Assembly (NCBI GenBank): GCA_029204225.1
Contig: CM055094.1
Coordinates: 72,384,384-72,448,383, forward strand
Reading direction: 5' to 3'
DNA length: 64,000 bases
From: Diphasiastrum complanatum
Lineage: Eukaryota > Streptophyta > Lycopodiopsida > Lycopodiales > Lycopodiaceae
Shown: one piece after another, positions 36,290 to 48,130 of the stretch
Layout of the letters: each line of letters starts with the position of its first letter
How positions within the stretch are numbered: the first letter of the stretch is position 1
The notes under the pieces: model-generated
Databases searched by the model: none
What the model was told of the DNA's origin: nothing
What the model saw: only the letters and a program-made list of their open reading frames with translations
Program-made: the position numbers and the translations under genes

Positions 36290-37401
36290 TAAGGATCAAG
36301 TGGAGGGTTACGTCCGCAAGTGCAGACAATGCCAAGTAAATAAAGTTGAAAGACTTAAGGTGGCTGGCTTGTTACTTCCTGTGGAGATTCCCAAAAGAAA
36401 GTGCAAAAGTATTTCCATGGATTTTGTGGTTGGGCTACCTCGGATAGGGAAGAATGATGCTATTTGGGTTGTAGTTGACAGGCTAACCAAAATGGCACAG
36501 TTCATTCTAACCAAAGCATCTGTCAAAGCTTCTAAACTTGCTCAGCTTTTCATGGAAAAGTTGTTCAGGTTGTATGGTTTGCTGAATGATATTGTTAGTG
36601 ATCGGTATTCAAAGTTCATTGGCAAATTTTGGGAAGCGGTCTTTCAGAAATTGGAGACCACTTTAAGTCCTACTCTTCATATCATCAAGAGTCGGATGGT
36701 CAAACTGAATGAACGGACAAACCAGTTTGTGGAAGATATGCTTCATGCATATGTATCCAGATTACAGTAGGATTGGGAAAGGTACCTCCCAATGGTTGTG
36801 TTTGTATTTACAATGCAAAGCACTCAGTGATGAATATTAGTCCATTCATTCTAATGGATGGCTTTCAGCATCATGCACCTATCTCCGTTGGCCTCAAGGG
36901 TCTCAAGGTAAAAGCAATGGTGGATTTTTTGCAAGATATGCTACTAGTCGCCCGCGATAGCATAAAAACGACTCAGGATAGAGCCCATTTTTATGCCAAT
37001 CAAAGCGAGAACCTCGGGTCTTTGCGAAAGGAAATTCAGTGTATCCTAAAGTCCCAAAAGACTCGAAGGTACTAAGGGCTGGAAAATGTTCTAAGCTTTC
37101 CCCTCATTACAGTGGGCCCCTCCATATTGTAAGGAAACTCAATCGGAATGCCTATCAACTAGATCTTCCTCAAGGAATCAAAGTACATCCAATTTTCGAT
37201 GTCAATTTTTTAAGGAATGACTCGATGGAAAAGGATAATTTAATACAGCAGGACGACCTAGTGCAAATAGAGGATCTATCAACCTTTGTACCTTCTAAAC
37301 CTCATGCCATTGTTGATGTACGTCCACATGGGCTCAAAAACCATGAGGTGACTAAGTTCTTGGTTCGTTGGAAAGGTAGTTTCAAGGACAAGGACACTTG
37401 A
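36290..37401 (+). pseudogene. Gypsy G3 integrase with chromodomain
   Basis: YVRKCRQCQVNKVERLKVAG holds the second half of the H2C2 zinc site. The integrase core follows (SMDFVVGLPR, VVVDRLTKMAQF, SDRYSKFIGKFW), with the DRYSKF motif in place of the usual DRDPKF. One stop after VSRLQ and one frame change separate the C-terminal domain (LSPHYSGPLHIVRKL, AYQLDLPQGIKVHPIFDV). FLVRWKGSF at 37,350-37,380 is a chromodomain core, placing it with chromoviruses. RT and earlier parts are missing. A polypurine tract and LTR start follow. Confidence 0.88.
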
Positions 37402-37468
37402 GAAATAAATAGAGCAAGACCTTAGACTGAGATTCCCAAATTTCCTTCCTTAGAAGAAAAGTCTTTTA

Positions 37469-37480
37469 AGGGGGAGGGAA
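37469..37480 (+). other. Polypurine tract of G3
   Basis: AGGGGGAGGGAA directly before TGTTAAGAACCC, the start of the 3' LTR. Confidence 0.85.
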
Positions 37481-37849
37481 TGTTAAGAACCCGTCCCACA
37501 CCTAACTTGAAACCGGACATTGGACAAGGCCTATTGACTTGACCAATGACTCGTGGACCGCATGCATGCCACTTGTCGTAATCAGTAAAATATGTGATTG
37601 GCATGGAGACTTCTACCTTCGAGGTATAGAAGGGGAGGAAATCTCACTTACCATTCAATCAATATACCTAGGAGAAGGTGGATGGTACTGCGCATGTGCA
37701 TAGCCAGGATGAGAGCTAGCTAGAGGTAGGAGATGGCTTGCTTGTTTCAGGCCACAAGCTAGGGCACGGAGGGTATCTGGATTGGATCCTATAGCGGGAT
37801 GGAACGTGAGCGTTCAGTTTCTTGTGCTTGACCGGCACCAGGCAGTTTA
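37481..37849 (+). repeat. 3' LTR of G3 (right end not fixed)
   Basis: It starts TGTTAAGAACCCGTCCC after the polypurine tract and gives way to LINE sequence near 37,850. No second copy in the window, so the right end is an estimate. Confidence 0.65.
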
Positions 37850-38370
37850 CGGATTTAGAGTTTGTACCACCTTCCCTCGAGTACCCATTATTGCATTCGT
37901 CAGGTCATCTACAGAGCTATCTTGATCGAGCTTGACAGGGTCACTTGGGGGACAAACCAAACTTCTATCGAGTACCACTTTATGAAAATAGATATGTCAG
38001 GGATCCCAATTCTACCACACTATTTGCATTTTGGGCTATCACGTGCTCTCAGATCCATATTGGGTCTGTTTCGTGTCTCCTCACATCAGCTTGGGATTGA
38101 GATTGGATGGTTTCAGGGTACCCCGCGAGAGAATTTGCCAGTTCTATTCCCTGGGCGAGGTGGAGACTGAGGAGCACTTTATCTTCATATGTCCAGCCTA
38201 CTATAACATTTGTGAGAGATATTAGTGTTTGTTCCAAGATACACAAGTCCTTCTCATTGACCTCAACGACAGTACACCTCCCAGAGATACTTTGCATACT
38301 CGTCATACCACGAGGAGAGTTCCCTCTCGCATTCAATGTCAACAACATATCCTAGCTCTACCTCCTCCTG
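37850..38370 (+). pseudogene. LINE ORF2 C-terminus, second copy
   Basis: LRSILGLFRVSSHQLGIEIG and CQFYSLGEVETEEHFIFICP repeat the C-terminal segment seen at 13.4-13.76 kb, in two frames because of an indel near 38,140. It carries the C...C...H...C zinc-like spacing of LINE ORF2 ends. Confidence 0.75.
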
Positions 38371-38569
38371 TTATCTTTCTTTAGCAATAGCACCACCACC
38401 CCCCTCCTATGCATGAGCCTCACCTATGTTGTTCTTTATCATTGGTTTTGTACTTAGATTTACTTTACAAGTGTTTTCTTTTACAGCTTCAAAGATGGTT
38501 TCATACGCCCCCACTTGTACTACACACTTGACATGTACTTAAACTTCTTATATGCATATTAATTAAGTT

Positions 38570-40211
38570 CCATAGAGCAGAGGATGATCCACAGCGAATA
38601 AATGCAATAGACTGGGACGATCTTGGCCTCCAACGACGATCGGCAGATGCAGAGGGTCCAGTTTGGGTGAGGCTCATGGATTGGCCATTTATAATGACCC
38701 TGGTTCAAGTGACTATACTTGTTTCCCACACAGCAGAGGGCATAGTGTCGTTGACCATTTCATGGGATCGTCGTCTCTCCTTCCCTCCATTTCATCCTTC
38801 TTGGTTCACCGCACCACCCTCTCTAACCATTCATACCTCTCGCTCTCTATTGGTCGTCTTAACACCTCACACACTCGTCCATTAACCCCCAGCGTGAAGA
38901 CCGTATATCGCTATACCCCTCAAAACACTCCTCTATATAGGGAAGCCCTGTCTGAACTTTTGACTCACTTCCCATTAGAGAAAATTTGAGCGCAAAAGGA
39001 GCCTTCCAAAAATATACCTTTTATTCTTTTTCTCAAAATTTTCTTACACATGGACCGATCAAAACACTCAAATTTGAAATCTACGTAACGTAGCTCCCTC
39101 AAATTAATTGTTTTTTCTTTTTAAGAAAAATGTAATTCCTGTAAATAAGCCATTTTATATGTAGTACAGTATGCATCTCAAATAGAAACCGTCTAACTTT
39201 TGAACGACAGCTCGGATTGAGACGATTAAAGCGCCATTAGAAAGCCCTCGACAAGAGCTTTCCAATGACAACCAACATGACCCAATTTCGAGCTACAGTT
39301 AAAAAGATGTTCTCAGTCAAAATTTTGGCTGGTCAACCGTGCTCAAAAGCGATATCAGATTGACCGTTGACTTTGACCGGGCAAAAACTTTGACTGAGAA
39401 TATCTTTTTAATAGTAGCTTGAAACTAGGTCATGTTGGGTGTTGTTGGAAAGCTCTCGTCGAGGGCTTTCTAATGACGCTATAATCATCTCAATCCGAGC
39501 TGTCGTTCAAAAGTTACAAATTTTTTACAGCCACAAACTATACTATACACATAATGGCTAACCATCGAATACTGTGTGGGCAGGACGGCGGGCAGGAAAA
39601 GATTTTATTTTTGTATTTTACATTGCAAGAAATTTGTCATCCTACATGGCAATCCTTATAGGGCCCTTTTCAAAGCCAAATTTTCTCTAATGCATACGAG
39701 CATACTTTAGCAGACCATTCTCTTTTTCTTGTCCGGACCATCCATACCGCTGCATCCCTTGCTTTTCCATCCCCACGGCCCACGCATCCACGACACTATC
39801 GACCGCATACCCCATGGTATGCCCAAGAATGCAAACACCTCCACCAAAATTTGATCTATGCACGCTGCCACCTTCCCCATCTAGTAAATGTCTTATCTCG
39901 TGTATATCGTAGAACTACTCAAAAAAAGAAAATTGCATATCAAATCTGCCAGAGAAAGAAGATAATGGACCTTCTCTTTAGTTCCTCATTGAGATCCTTT
40001 TGGTACAAATTCCTCCCACGAGCACCTCCACCCCGGATCACAGATCTTAGCACATGGGTGACCTATACCACATCATTGTACACTGTCTCTAATCCACCTC
40101 CACTTGCCACGCCCTCATCCACAGATACTTTCGATCAATTCTCCCCAAACATGGTAGAAGAGGCCATCAAACGATTGCACTTACATACAGCTGAAGACAT
40201 CGACGCACATT
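38570..40211 (+). pseudogene. LINE ORF2 endonuclease end and linker, split by a palindromic element
   Basis: Before the insertion: NAIDWDDLGLQRRSADAEGP, GLAIYNDPGSSDYTCF and HSVVDHFMGSSSLLP, the last endonuclease box with SVVD. After it (39,688 on): TIHTAASLAFPSPRPTHP, PWYAQECKHLHQNLIYARC and SSSLRSFWYKFL, the linker before RT. The protein line resumes cleanly across the insertion. It ends at 40,211, where a copia tail is fused. Confidence 0.8.
38978..39687. mobile_element. 710-bp palindromic MITE-like element with TA duplication
   Basis: The ends are GAGAAAATTTG and its complement CAAATTTTCTC, flanked by TA on both sides. Inside, 39,195-39,330 and 39,380-39,515 are long inverted repeats (AACTTTTGAACGACAGCTCG against its complement, AGCTTTCCAATGACAACCAA against TTGGTTGTCATTGG-like sequence), so nearly the whole element folds back. 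There is no coding frame. TA duplication and fold-back structure fit a mariner/Stowaway-type non-autonomous element, though it is long for one. It sits inside a LINE. Confidence 0.8.
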
Positions 40212-40388
40212 GAAGTACAACAACACTTCATCAGAGAGAAAATTCAAAGTGATGAAGTGGAGCTTATCTATTGCCCTACGGAAGAACAAGTTGCAAATAT
40301 CTTTACCAAAGGATTTGGCAAAGAAAAATTTCAAAAGTTTAGAGAATTTCTAGGAGTAATAGATAACAAAGTAACCATTAAGGGGGAG
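40212..40388 (+). pseudogene. Ty1/copia RNase H tail and polypurine tract
   Basis: IEVQQHFIREKIQSDEVELI, then QVANIFTKGFGKEKFQKF, is the closing segment of copia RNase H. It ends in AAGGGGGAG, a polypurine tract, directly before the LTR. Only the last ~60 residues of pol remain. Confidence 0.88.
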
Positions 40389-40783
40389 TGTTAGGAATTA
40401 GTGTTTATTTGATACCCCCTAATGATAGTTTGGTCATGCCTGCGTGCTATTACAAGGGCCATTCTATTTATAATAAAATCATTTTTATAGCTTATGCATG
40501 TAGGTGGGCGCACTACTAATAGATTAGGATCTATTTAGTACTTAGTTCATTTTTGGTCTTTACCAAATATAGGTAGTATTATTAGCAATTAACTTTTGCT
40601 ATTTGCTTTAGGCTCTTAGCTTTTCTCATTCATTGGAGAAACTATTTAAATAGGCTGGCGCCCCACCACAATTATTACAATGTGCTAGATCATTGCTCAA
40701 TTCTCCTATGATTTGAATTCTCTCTACGCTTGGTTTTGTGTGAGTGCTAGTAGGACTAGTAATTTGTATCACAAATTCTGACA
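40389..40783 (+). repeat. 3' LTR of the copia fragment (395 bp)
   Basis: TGTTAGGAATTAGTG...AAATTCTGACA gives TG...CA ends, starting right after the polypurine tract. A TATTTAAATAGG word near 40,644 could be its TATA box. It abuts gypsy G4 integrase sequence at 40,784. Confidence 0.82.
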
Positions 40784-41558
40784 GATATACCAGCTGGTAA
40801 GTGGGAATCCATGGATTTCATAGTGAACTTGCCTAAGACCCAGAAGGGTCATGACGCTATTTGGGTCACAGTTGACCGGTTGACCAGAATGGCCCACTTT
40901 ATTCTGACCAAAACACCCGTCAGAGCTCCAGAGTTAGCAAGGTTGTTTATAGAAGGGCTATTTAAATTATACAGTCTTCCTTCAGGCATAATCAGCGACT
41001 GGGATAGTAAGTTCGATGGAAATTTTTGGAGAGCAGTATTCCATCACCTACATACCAAAAGAAATATGGGCACTACAGACCATCCACAAACGGACGGTCA
41101 AACAGAAAGAGTAAATCAGGTGCTGGAGGATATGCTTCGTGCATACGTCAGCAAAAAGCAAACCAACTGAGAAGGGTATCTCCCATTGTTGGAGTTTGCT
41201 TATAACAGTACCAAACATTCAGCAACGAGATACAACCCATTTATGCTGATGTATGGTTTTCAGCCATGATCACCCACAGCTGTAGGGTTTAAGAATGAAA
41301 AAGTTGAAGCAGCCAGAAACTTTTTAGAGGACCTAAACCAAATGATAGAACATACTAAGTGTAGCATCAGACAATCCCAAGATCGTGCCAGACATTATGC
41401 AGATCCGCATAGACGGGATGTGCAGTTCTCTCTTGGTGAGAAAGTCTACTTGAGAGTCCTAGTCTCTAAAACCCTCAAAACAGGAGAGTGTGTGTGCTAA
41501 GCTGTCTCCTAGGTATTGTGGTCCATTTACCATTAGCAGGAAACATCATAATATGGAT

Positions 41559-41630
41559 GGACAGACTAGGATTCGAACCCAGGACCTCCCTCATACCGGA
41601 TGGGATGCTCTATCACTGAGCTATCTGCCC
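41559..41630 (-). promoter_or_regulatory. tRNA-like sequence in the TRIM 3' LTR
   Basis: 72 nt with GGGCAGA and TCTGTCC pairing as a 7-bp acceptor stem (one G-T). It has TAGCTCAGTGATAGAGC (A box with one change) and GGTTCGAATCC (B box, exact). The T stem CTGGG/CCTAG pairs. The anticodon arm (TCCC...GGGA) has an oversized loop, so it is a tRNA relative rather than a working tRNA. Confidence 0.85.
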
Positions 41631-41818
41631 TATTTGATAGTTCTCTCTAGAGTGTGGATTGATATTCTAACACCCCCCCTCAAGCCACACTTGGCTGGGG
41701 TCCTAGCTGTCACCTGCCCCACAACTTGGGCCACCTAACCATGGCTTTGACACCATGAAATGTTAGGTCTAACTTGGCTCTGATACCATGTTAGAAATCC
41801 ATAAATCATAATATGGAT

Positions 41819-41890
41819 GGACAGACTAGGATTCGAACCCAGGACCTCCCTCATACCGGATGGGATGCTCTACCACTGAGCTATCCGCCA
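41819..41890 (-). promoter_or_regulatory. tRNA-like sequence in the TRIM 5' LTR
   Basis: The same 72-nt unit with exact A box (TAGCTCAGTGGTAGAGC) and exact B box (GGTTCGAATCC). The acceptor 5' strand (TGGCGGA) has two mismatches to TCTGTCC. A complete internal Pol III promoter in the 5' LTR could drive transcription of the element. Confidence 0.85.
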
Positions 41891-42256
41891 TGTTTGATAG
41901 TTCTCTCTAGAGTGTGGATTGATATTCCAACATAGGAGAAGTCACCCACGAGCTAGATCTCCCACGCAGCAGTAAGGCTTTTCTAGTTTTTCATGTAAGT
42001 CAGTTACAAAAGGCCTGTGCCAGATCAGATAATCTGGTAGGGGACAGTGTTCTAGTTCCCCCATTGGATTCTTAGCAACTTTCACATGAGCCAGAGGAGA
42101 TTGTTAGTTGTAGAGAGACGCAGACCCATCATACTCTATACCAAGAATATCTACTGAAGTGGAAAGATCAGCCTGTTGACAATGCCACTTGAGAAAAGGG
42201 CAACCTTCTTCGCAATCTTTTTCCAGATTTTGTCTTAGTGGACGAAGACAGTTCTT

Positions 42257-42269
42257 AAGGGGGAGGGCG
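42257..42269 (+). other. Polypurine tract of G4
   Basis: AAGGGGGAGGGCG immediately before TGTTGCAAGCCC. Confidence 0.85.
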
Positions 42270-43075
42270 TGTTGCAAGCCCTCCTCTTCATCCATATTCA
42301 AATTGTTTATTTAAGTCCAAATCTTCGTTTAGCACTACCAACATACTTTCCAACACAAGAGTAAGGTGTTTATGGTTGTGAAAAGCATGAGAATTAGATT
42401 GCTTTTGTTCAGTTTTTCCTCCAGGAATTGAGAAAGAATTTGCCCTAAGGTATGCTAATTGGACCACACTTGAGTTACAAACATTAGATTTTTTATGCAA
42501 TATAATTATAAATAGCTAAGTTTATCTCCAAATTACAACTACTATATTTGCCTTTCCTTCCCAACTGTGCACCTGCATAAGTAGGGATGTTTGATGACCT
42601 CTACATTGGATTGTTGTATGGGGATTTTGCATTACAACTTCAACATTGTTATTCAATCTCTGTTTTGTTGTACATCATTGTGCAATAATATCATCCTTCT
42701 TTCAAGAGGGAATCAATCAACTGATTGATGCATTGTAGAATTTTTTTGACATGAGATTTGTAGTTAAATTTAAAAAAACAAAGCTATAGTCTTTGATGCA
42801 CACAAACTTATTTTGTGTTGACTCAATTGATCTCATGTTTTCTTAATTGTCATGAAAAATTTGGAATTTCAAAACAGTTTTAAGAAAAAAATAAATAAAT
42901 AAACAACCAGCTGATATGTATGATCTTTGCATATTAATTTGTATCTCGAAGATGGTAAAGACACTTACTACTATCATGTTGAAAATCCTAAGAACTTTAG
43001 ATGATGATTTCTCTTGCGAGGCTGTCACACATCAAAGAACACAACAAACGGAAGAAGATCCAATTTTAGTGCATT

Positions 43076-43076
<1 letters not shown>
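42270..43076 (+). repeat. 3' LTR of G4 running into unassigned sequence
   Basis: The LTR starts TGTTGCAAGCCCTCC. Its end cannot be set because no second copy is present. The remainder up to the microsatellite is AT-rich without a gene. Confidence 0.55.

Positions 43077-43142
<66 letters not shown>
43077..43142. repeat. (CT)n microsatellite, about 66 bp
   Basis: Uninterrupted CT tract ending in CTTTCTC. Confidence 0.97.
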
Positions 43143-43149
<7 letters not shown>

Positions 43150-43799
43150 AGATCAACATTCCTTTCAAACATAGAGTACAGCATTAGAGGCTTCCAGCTC
43201 AGCCAGTGACTCACAAACACCACCTACTTGACAAGTCAGACCTACTTCGAAACATACTATACCTCCAATCATACCAACCAGATTTATTTCAACATATTTC
43301 GATGTACTCCAGTGACAGAGATATTGAGACTTTGAAAGGACATACGATACCATGCTACTATATTGGCACTTTATGAGACTAAAATAAGAGTAGTATTATT
43401 AACATATTCAGCATTACTAGTATGGTTGGTTAGTTTATATATGACTTTCATTTATGCAAGTCCGTTCCTTTTAATTTTTTGTTGCTCAAAGACTTTAGCC
43501 TATGAATGAGGCTCTATATGCCGTTTATCACACTTGACATGTACTACTCGTCTTACATACCTTAGGGTATTTCACAAACATTAATAAAGCTCGCTTTCTT
43601 AAAGGATTCGAGATTTCCAAGGCCCTAAATATACAAGGGGAATATCTGATACCTAGGATGAGACACAAAAAGCCACATGCTTTCTCGAGACTACACTTAG
43701 GATCAAGCCCGAGGGAATGGACAAAGCATGGAGAACACAGAAAGATAAAAGCACGATAGTACTTCAGACAAATACCCTTACGCAAAGATACAAACTTAG
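43143..43799. other. Unassigned sequence
   Basis: No convincing frame. It precedes a LINE relic and may include its 5' part. Confidence 0.3.
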
Positions 43800-45150
43800 A
43801 GGGACCCGCATATCATCTTTTTGGATGATGACCTCAAGTATATTCAAGTGAAGAACATAGGAGAGCTTTTCAAGAAGCAAAAGAAACAGGCAAGTGGGTC
43901 ACCTTTTGTGATGATAGATCTCACTTGACGCTCCACCCCAATCGCACGTGCTTAGAGAGTATGGGAATTAGGGTACAGAAGCATCCCAAGGTCCCAGCTG
44001 GCACTTATCCCAACTAAAGGTGAAATTTTGGAACCATAATGGAATAGACACTTCAGCAACATCAGGAGACCTGCAAGATTTTGTTGAAGAAGATATTTGG
44101 TTTTTTATTGAGACAATGAGAGTCACACAAGAGGTTTACCACTTTTCCTGAGTTTTATCTGGGATGTCATAATAAGATATGTTCAATAGGAGGCAAAGGT
44201 TCAAGTGAGTGGTTATAATCATGGTTATGTTCATGATTCATTTACACCCTAATTTGTCAGTACCATGAACTATCTGAATGCGCTTGGTTGGCCATTGCAT
44301 TGGCTTGGAGACGAATGTGTCCATAGACGCTTGTTACTTCCCTCTTGAGACCTCCCTATTTGTGGAAGCCTCTCCAAATGCATATTTCTTTTTGTGAGCC
44401 GGGATGAGTCTTTTTGGGGAGCTTTAATGCCAAGACCTCATATAGACATATGGGTATACACGATGTTGAGACAAATCCCTTTCGCATACACGCACTTGAT
44501 GATGAGAAACTAGGTATGAGAAGATCTTCAACTATAGGAATGGTCTAGTTACTAAATATAAGGAGCATCTATTTCATCTAGGGGAGATTGGTCATATACA
44601 ATGGCCTTTCTCAATGGTCTTCACCTTTCATCCCACTCATCTAATATTCCGTTGTCTCTCCCACCACTCTATTTGACCATTCCTCTCTCTTTTTGACTTG
44701 GCTTGACCCACATACCCCCACTCACAACTAGCCCTCATCTTGATCGTATGCCACAATACACCTTTGGCTCTTATGCTCCTTTATATAAGAAATCACACCG
44801 CTCCCTCCTTTCTCATATGCCATATGATAGCACATTAGATTCACATGTCGCTTTCCTTTCGACTCGCTTCATATCGTTGCCTCCATTGCTTTTCCTGCCA
44901 ACTCACATATAACAAAATCTTGTTTCAACTTTCCCTGTGATACATTGTACGATGATGAATGCAAACATCCTCATCCACTTGTCATCCACATTCAAACCTC
45001 CTGATGCTAAAAAATAATAATGCCTCCTCCTTCCCCAACAAGAGAGCATACATGGAAGCCGAAAACAAAAGACTCCTAGAACTGTTGTGCATCTCTTTGT
45101 TAGAATCCTTCTGCGTAAACTCCTTCCACACGTACCTCCTGCTCAACTGA
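43800..45150 (+). pseudogene. LINE relic: ORF1 end, endonuclease and linker
   Basis: Near 43,815-43,900 the ORF1 close appears (FLDDDLKYIQV, then HRRAFQEAKETGKW). At 44,030-44,130 follows an endonuclease start (GIDTSATSGDLQDFVEEDIW, FFIETM). At 44,580-44,900 come the endonuclease end and linker (HLSSHSSNIPLS, RMPQYTFGSYAPLYKKS). Frames change often. It is more decayed than the copies at 31.6-33.3 and 38.6-40.2 kb but belongs to the same family. Confidence 0.6.
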
Positions 45151-46849
45151 CCAACCTCTACACATGGACCCAATAAGCCATCACTCTCTCCAAATTGAAC
45201 TTTCATAGGAGTATGTCTAAGTCTGCACTTGTAGCAATTCTTGTTTGAGTAATTAATGCTATTTAAGGAACACTATGATAACTATCCAATCTAAAAGCAA
45301 CATTTGCCAACTTTTGTTCATGCAGGGAAAACCTAGAAATACTACTTGCATAGTCTAGATCACACCAAATATTAGAACTCTTCATCCATATTGAGATTGC
45401 TTGATCCTACAGGAGTTGTTTGTGCTGCGGATTGGAGGAGTGCTGGCTCCATGCTAGCTTTTCTCAAAGGAGCCTACAGGATGTAGATAAATATCTAGCA
45501 AGAACATACGGCTTCAAACAATTCTGTAATGCGGTTTAGCATGGCATGGCTTTTCATGGGAAAAAGTGAAGAGTTTCCTGACAATGTCTCACATATGGAG
45601 AGTCATGCAGATTCGTATTGTGTGTTGATAAGTGGATTGCCAACAAGCTGGGGACTATTTGCAGTTCCAAACTTAGACTAGAAAGGCTTTAGAAGCCAGA
45701 AACTGCTAAAATTTGAACTCATCGCCAAAGAAAAATTCCAACGTGAGGATCAAAGAGACTTTATGTTTTCAATGCCAGACAGAACGGATGTACCTGAAAA
45801 ATATCAACCGAAATTGCTTCTGGATGAAGAGGGACAATGCGCACAGATGCCTGGGCAGACCCTTGCAATCCGCCAGAAATTCAGCCTCAGTTCTCACTCC
45901 ACTTCACGACTTCAGCAACCGCATACTGTGATGAAAGATTCAAAACGATAAGGTTAGATTCCTTAAGAATTCATGTTCAAAACACAAATGGTTTCAAAAT
46001 CTATCCAGCAATTACGAAGGCATATAATAAACATGCACTCAAAGAATATATCCCGTAAACGAAATTTGTGTCCGAACTTGCGCTTGCAATGAACTAGCAT
46101 GCAGATTGTTGTGAGAGCGAGAAGATTTGGAGAAAGATTACACAAAAGATGACAAAAGATGGGGATGATCAAGACCAGAAACAGTAGAGAAAGACGAAGG
46201 ACAGAGAGAGCGCAAGGCGTCTTCGCTACTTCTTGTGAATTGCAAATAGGTACAACGTTATATACAATACTCGCGGTTGTAGGTATTATTAGGTTAGGGT
46301 TAGGTTTTGATTAGGTCAGCTCTAGGATAACGTTAGAGTGTGTTTAAGTTAGCATTAGGAGATAAACTAGGTTGTAATTAGGTTTATTAGGTTACCGTTG
46401 CCACAGGTTGCAAATTCATATTTGAACATAAGGCTGTTTTAACCAATTTGTTTTTGTTTTTGGCCCTGCCGTAGGCAGGGGCTTATTGTATTCAGGTTTG
46501 GTTTTAACTTGCTTGTGATCTTTTTATTTTCATTTTTCTTTTCTTCAAATATTTATATATAATTTTCGAGACCTTCACAATTTTTTGCTTGACACGTGGT
46601 AATTTCTCTACTTTTTGAAAAAACATCATTTTTTCATTTCCCATGACTTCACGAATCTCAAATCAACTTGGAACGTGACAATTTCACGTTTGGAGTGTGA
46701 AATTTGAAGTTCTCTAGTGTTTCTCAATCACGTTTGTTCCTATTCTGGATCTCTTCGTTGTCACTGCATGCATCATCCAGGTGTGGTTGTCTTCTTACAG
46801 ATAAATCAAATCATTATCTAAATTAACATCGTTTCATGTACATATTATG
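45151..46849. other. Unassigned 1.7-kb stretch
   Basis: Short frames near 45,713-46,058 have no recognisable features. Around 46,280-46,310 a TTAGGTTAGGGTTAGG-like run occurs, too short to call telomeric. No gene supported. Confidence 0.3.

Positions 46850-48130
<1,281 letters not shown>

Larger units (their letters stand above)
41544..41932 (-). mobile_element. TRIM-like miniature LTR element with tRNA-like LTRs
   Basis: On the minus strand: 5' LTR 41,932-41,789 (144 bp, TGTTGGAATATC...TTTCTAACA), then TGGTATCAGAGCCAA (41,788-41,774, a tRNA-iMet primer-binding site). About 100 non-coding bp follow, then AGGGGGGG (41,680-41,673, polypurine), and a 3' LTR 41,672-41,544 (TGTTAGAATATC...) that has lost about 15-18 bp of its far end. 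No coding capacity. All hallmarks of a terminal-repeat retrotransposon in miniature are present. It is inserted in G4 integrase. A clear target duplication is not visible, probably because of the truncated end. Confidence 0.85.
40784..42256 (+). pseudogene. Gypsy G4 integrase with chromodomain, interrupted by a TRIM
   Basis: SMDFIVNLPKTQKGHDA, VTVDRLTRMAHFILTK, SDWDSKFDGNFW and TDHPQTDGQTERVNQ give the integrase core. PLLEFAYNSTKHSAT and LSPRYCGPFTISRK give the C-terminal domain up to 41,543. After the inserted element it continues as GEVTHELDLPRSSKAF and ends with YLLKWKDQPVDNATWE, a chromodomain, and LVDEDSS. A few stops are present. It is close to G1 in protein sequence but has the chromodomain that G1 lacks here. 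Confidence 0.87.

Noticed and set aside
41559-41890. Two functional tRNA genes
   Set aside because: The anticodon arm has an oversized loop, one acceptor stem is mismatched, and both copies lie at the same place inside LTR-like repeats. They are tRNA-derived parts of a mobile element.
45713-46058. Overlapping 60-73 residue frames as a gene
   Set aside because: Three frames overlap without any being favoured, and none shows a feature.
46270-46400. Interstitial telomere repeat
   Set aside because: Only two or three TTAGG-like words occur, irregular and not of the plant TTTAGGG period.
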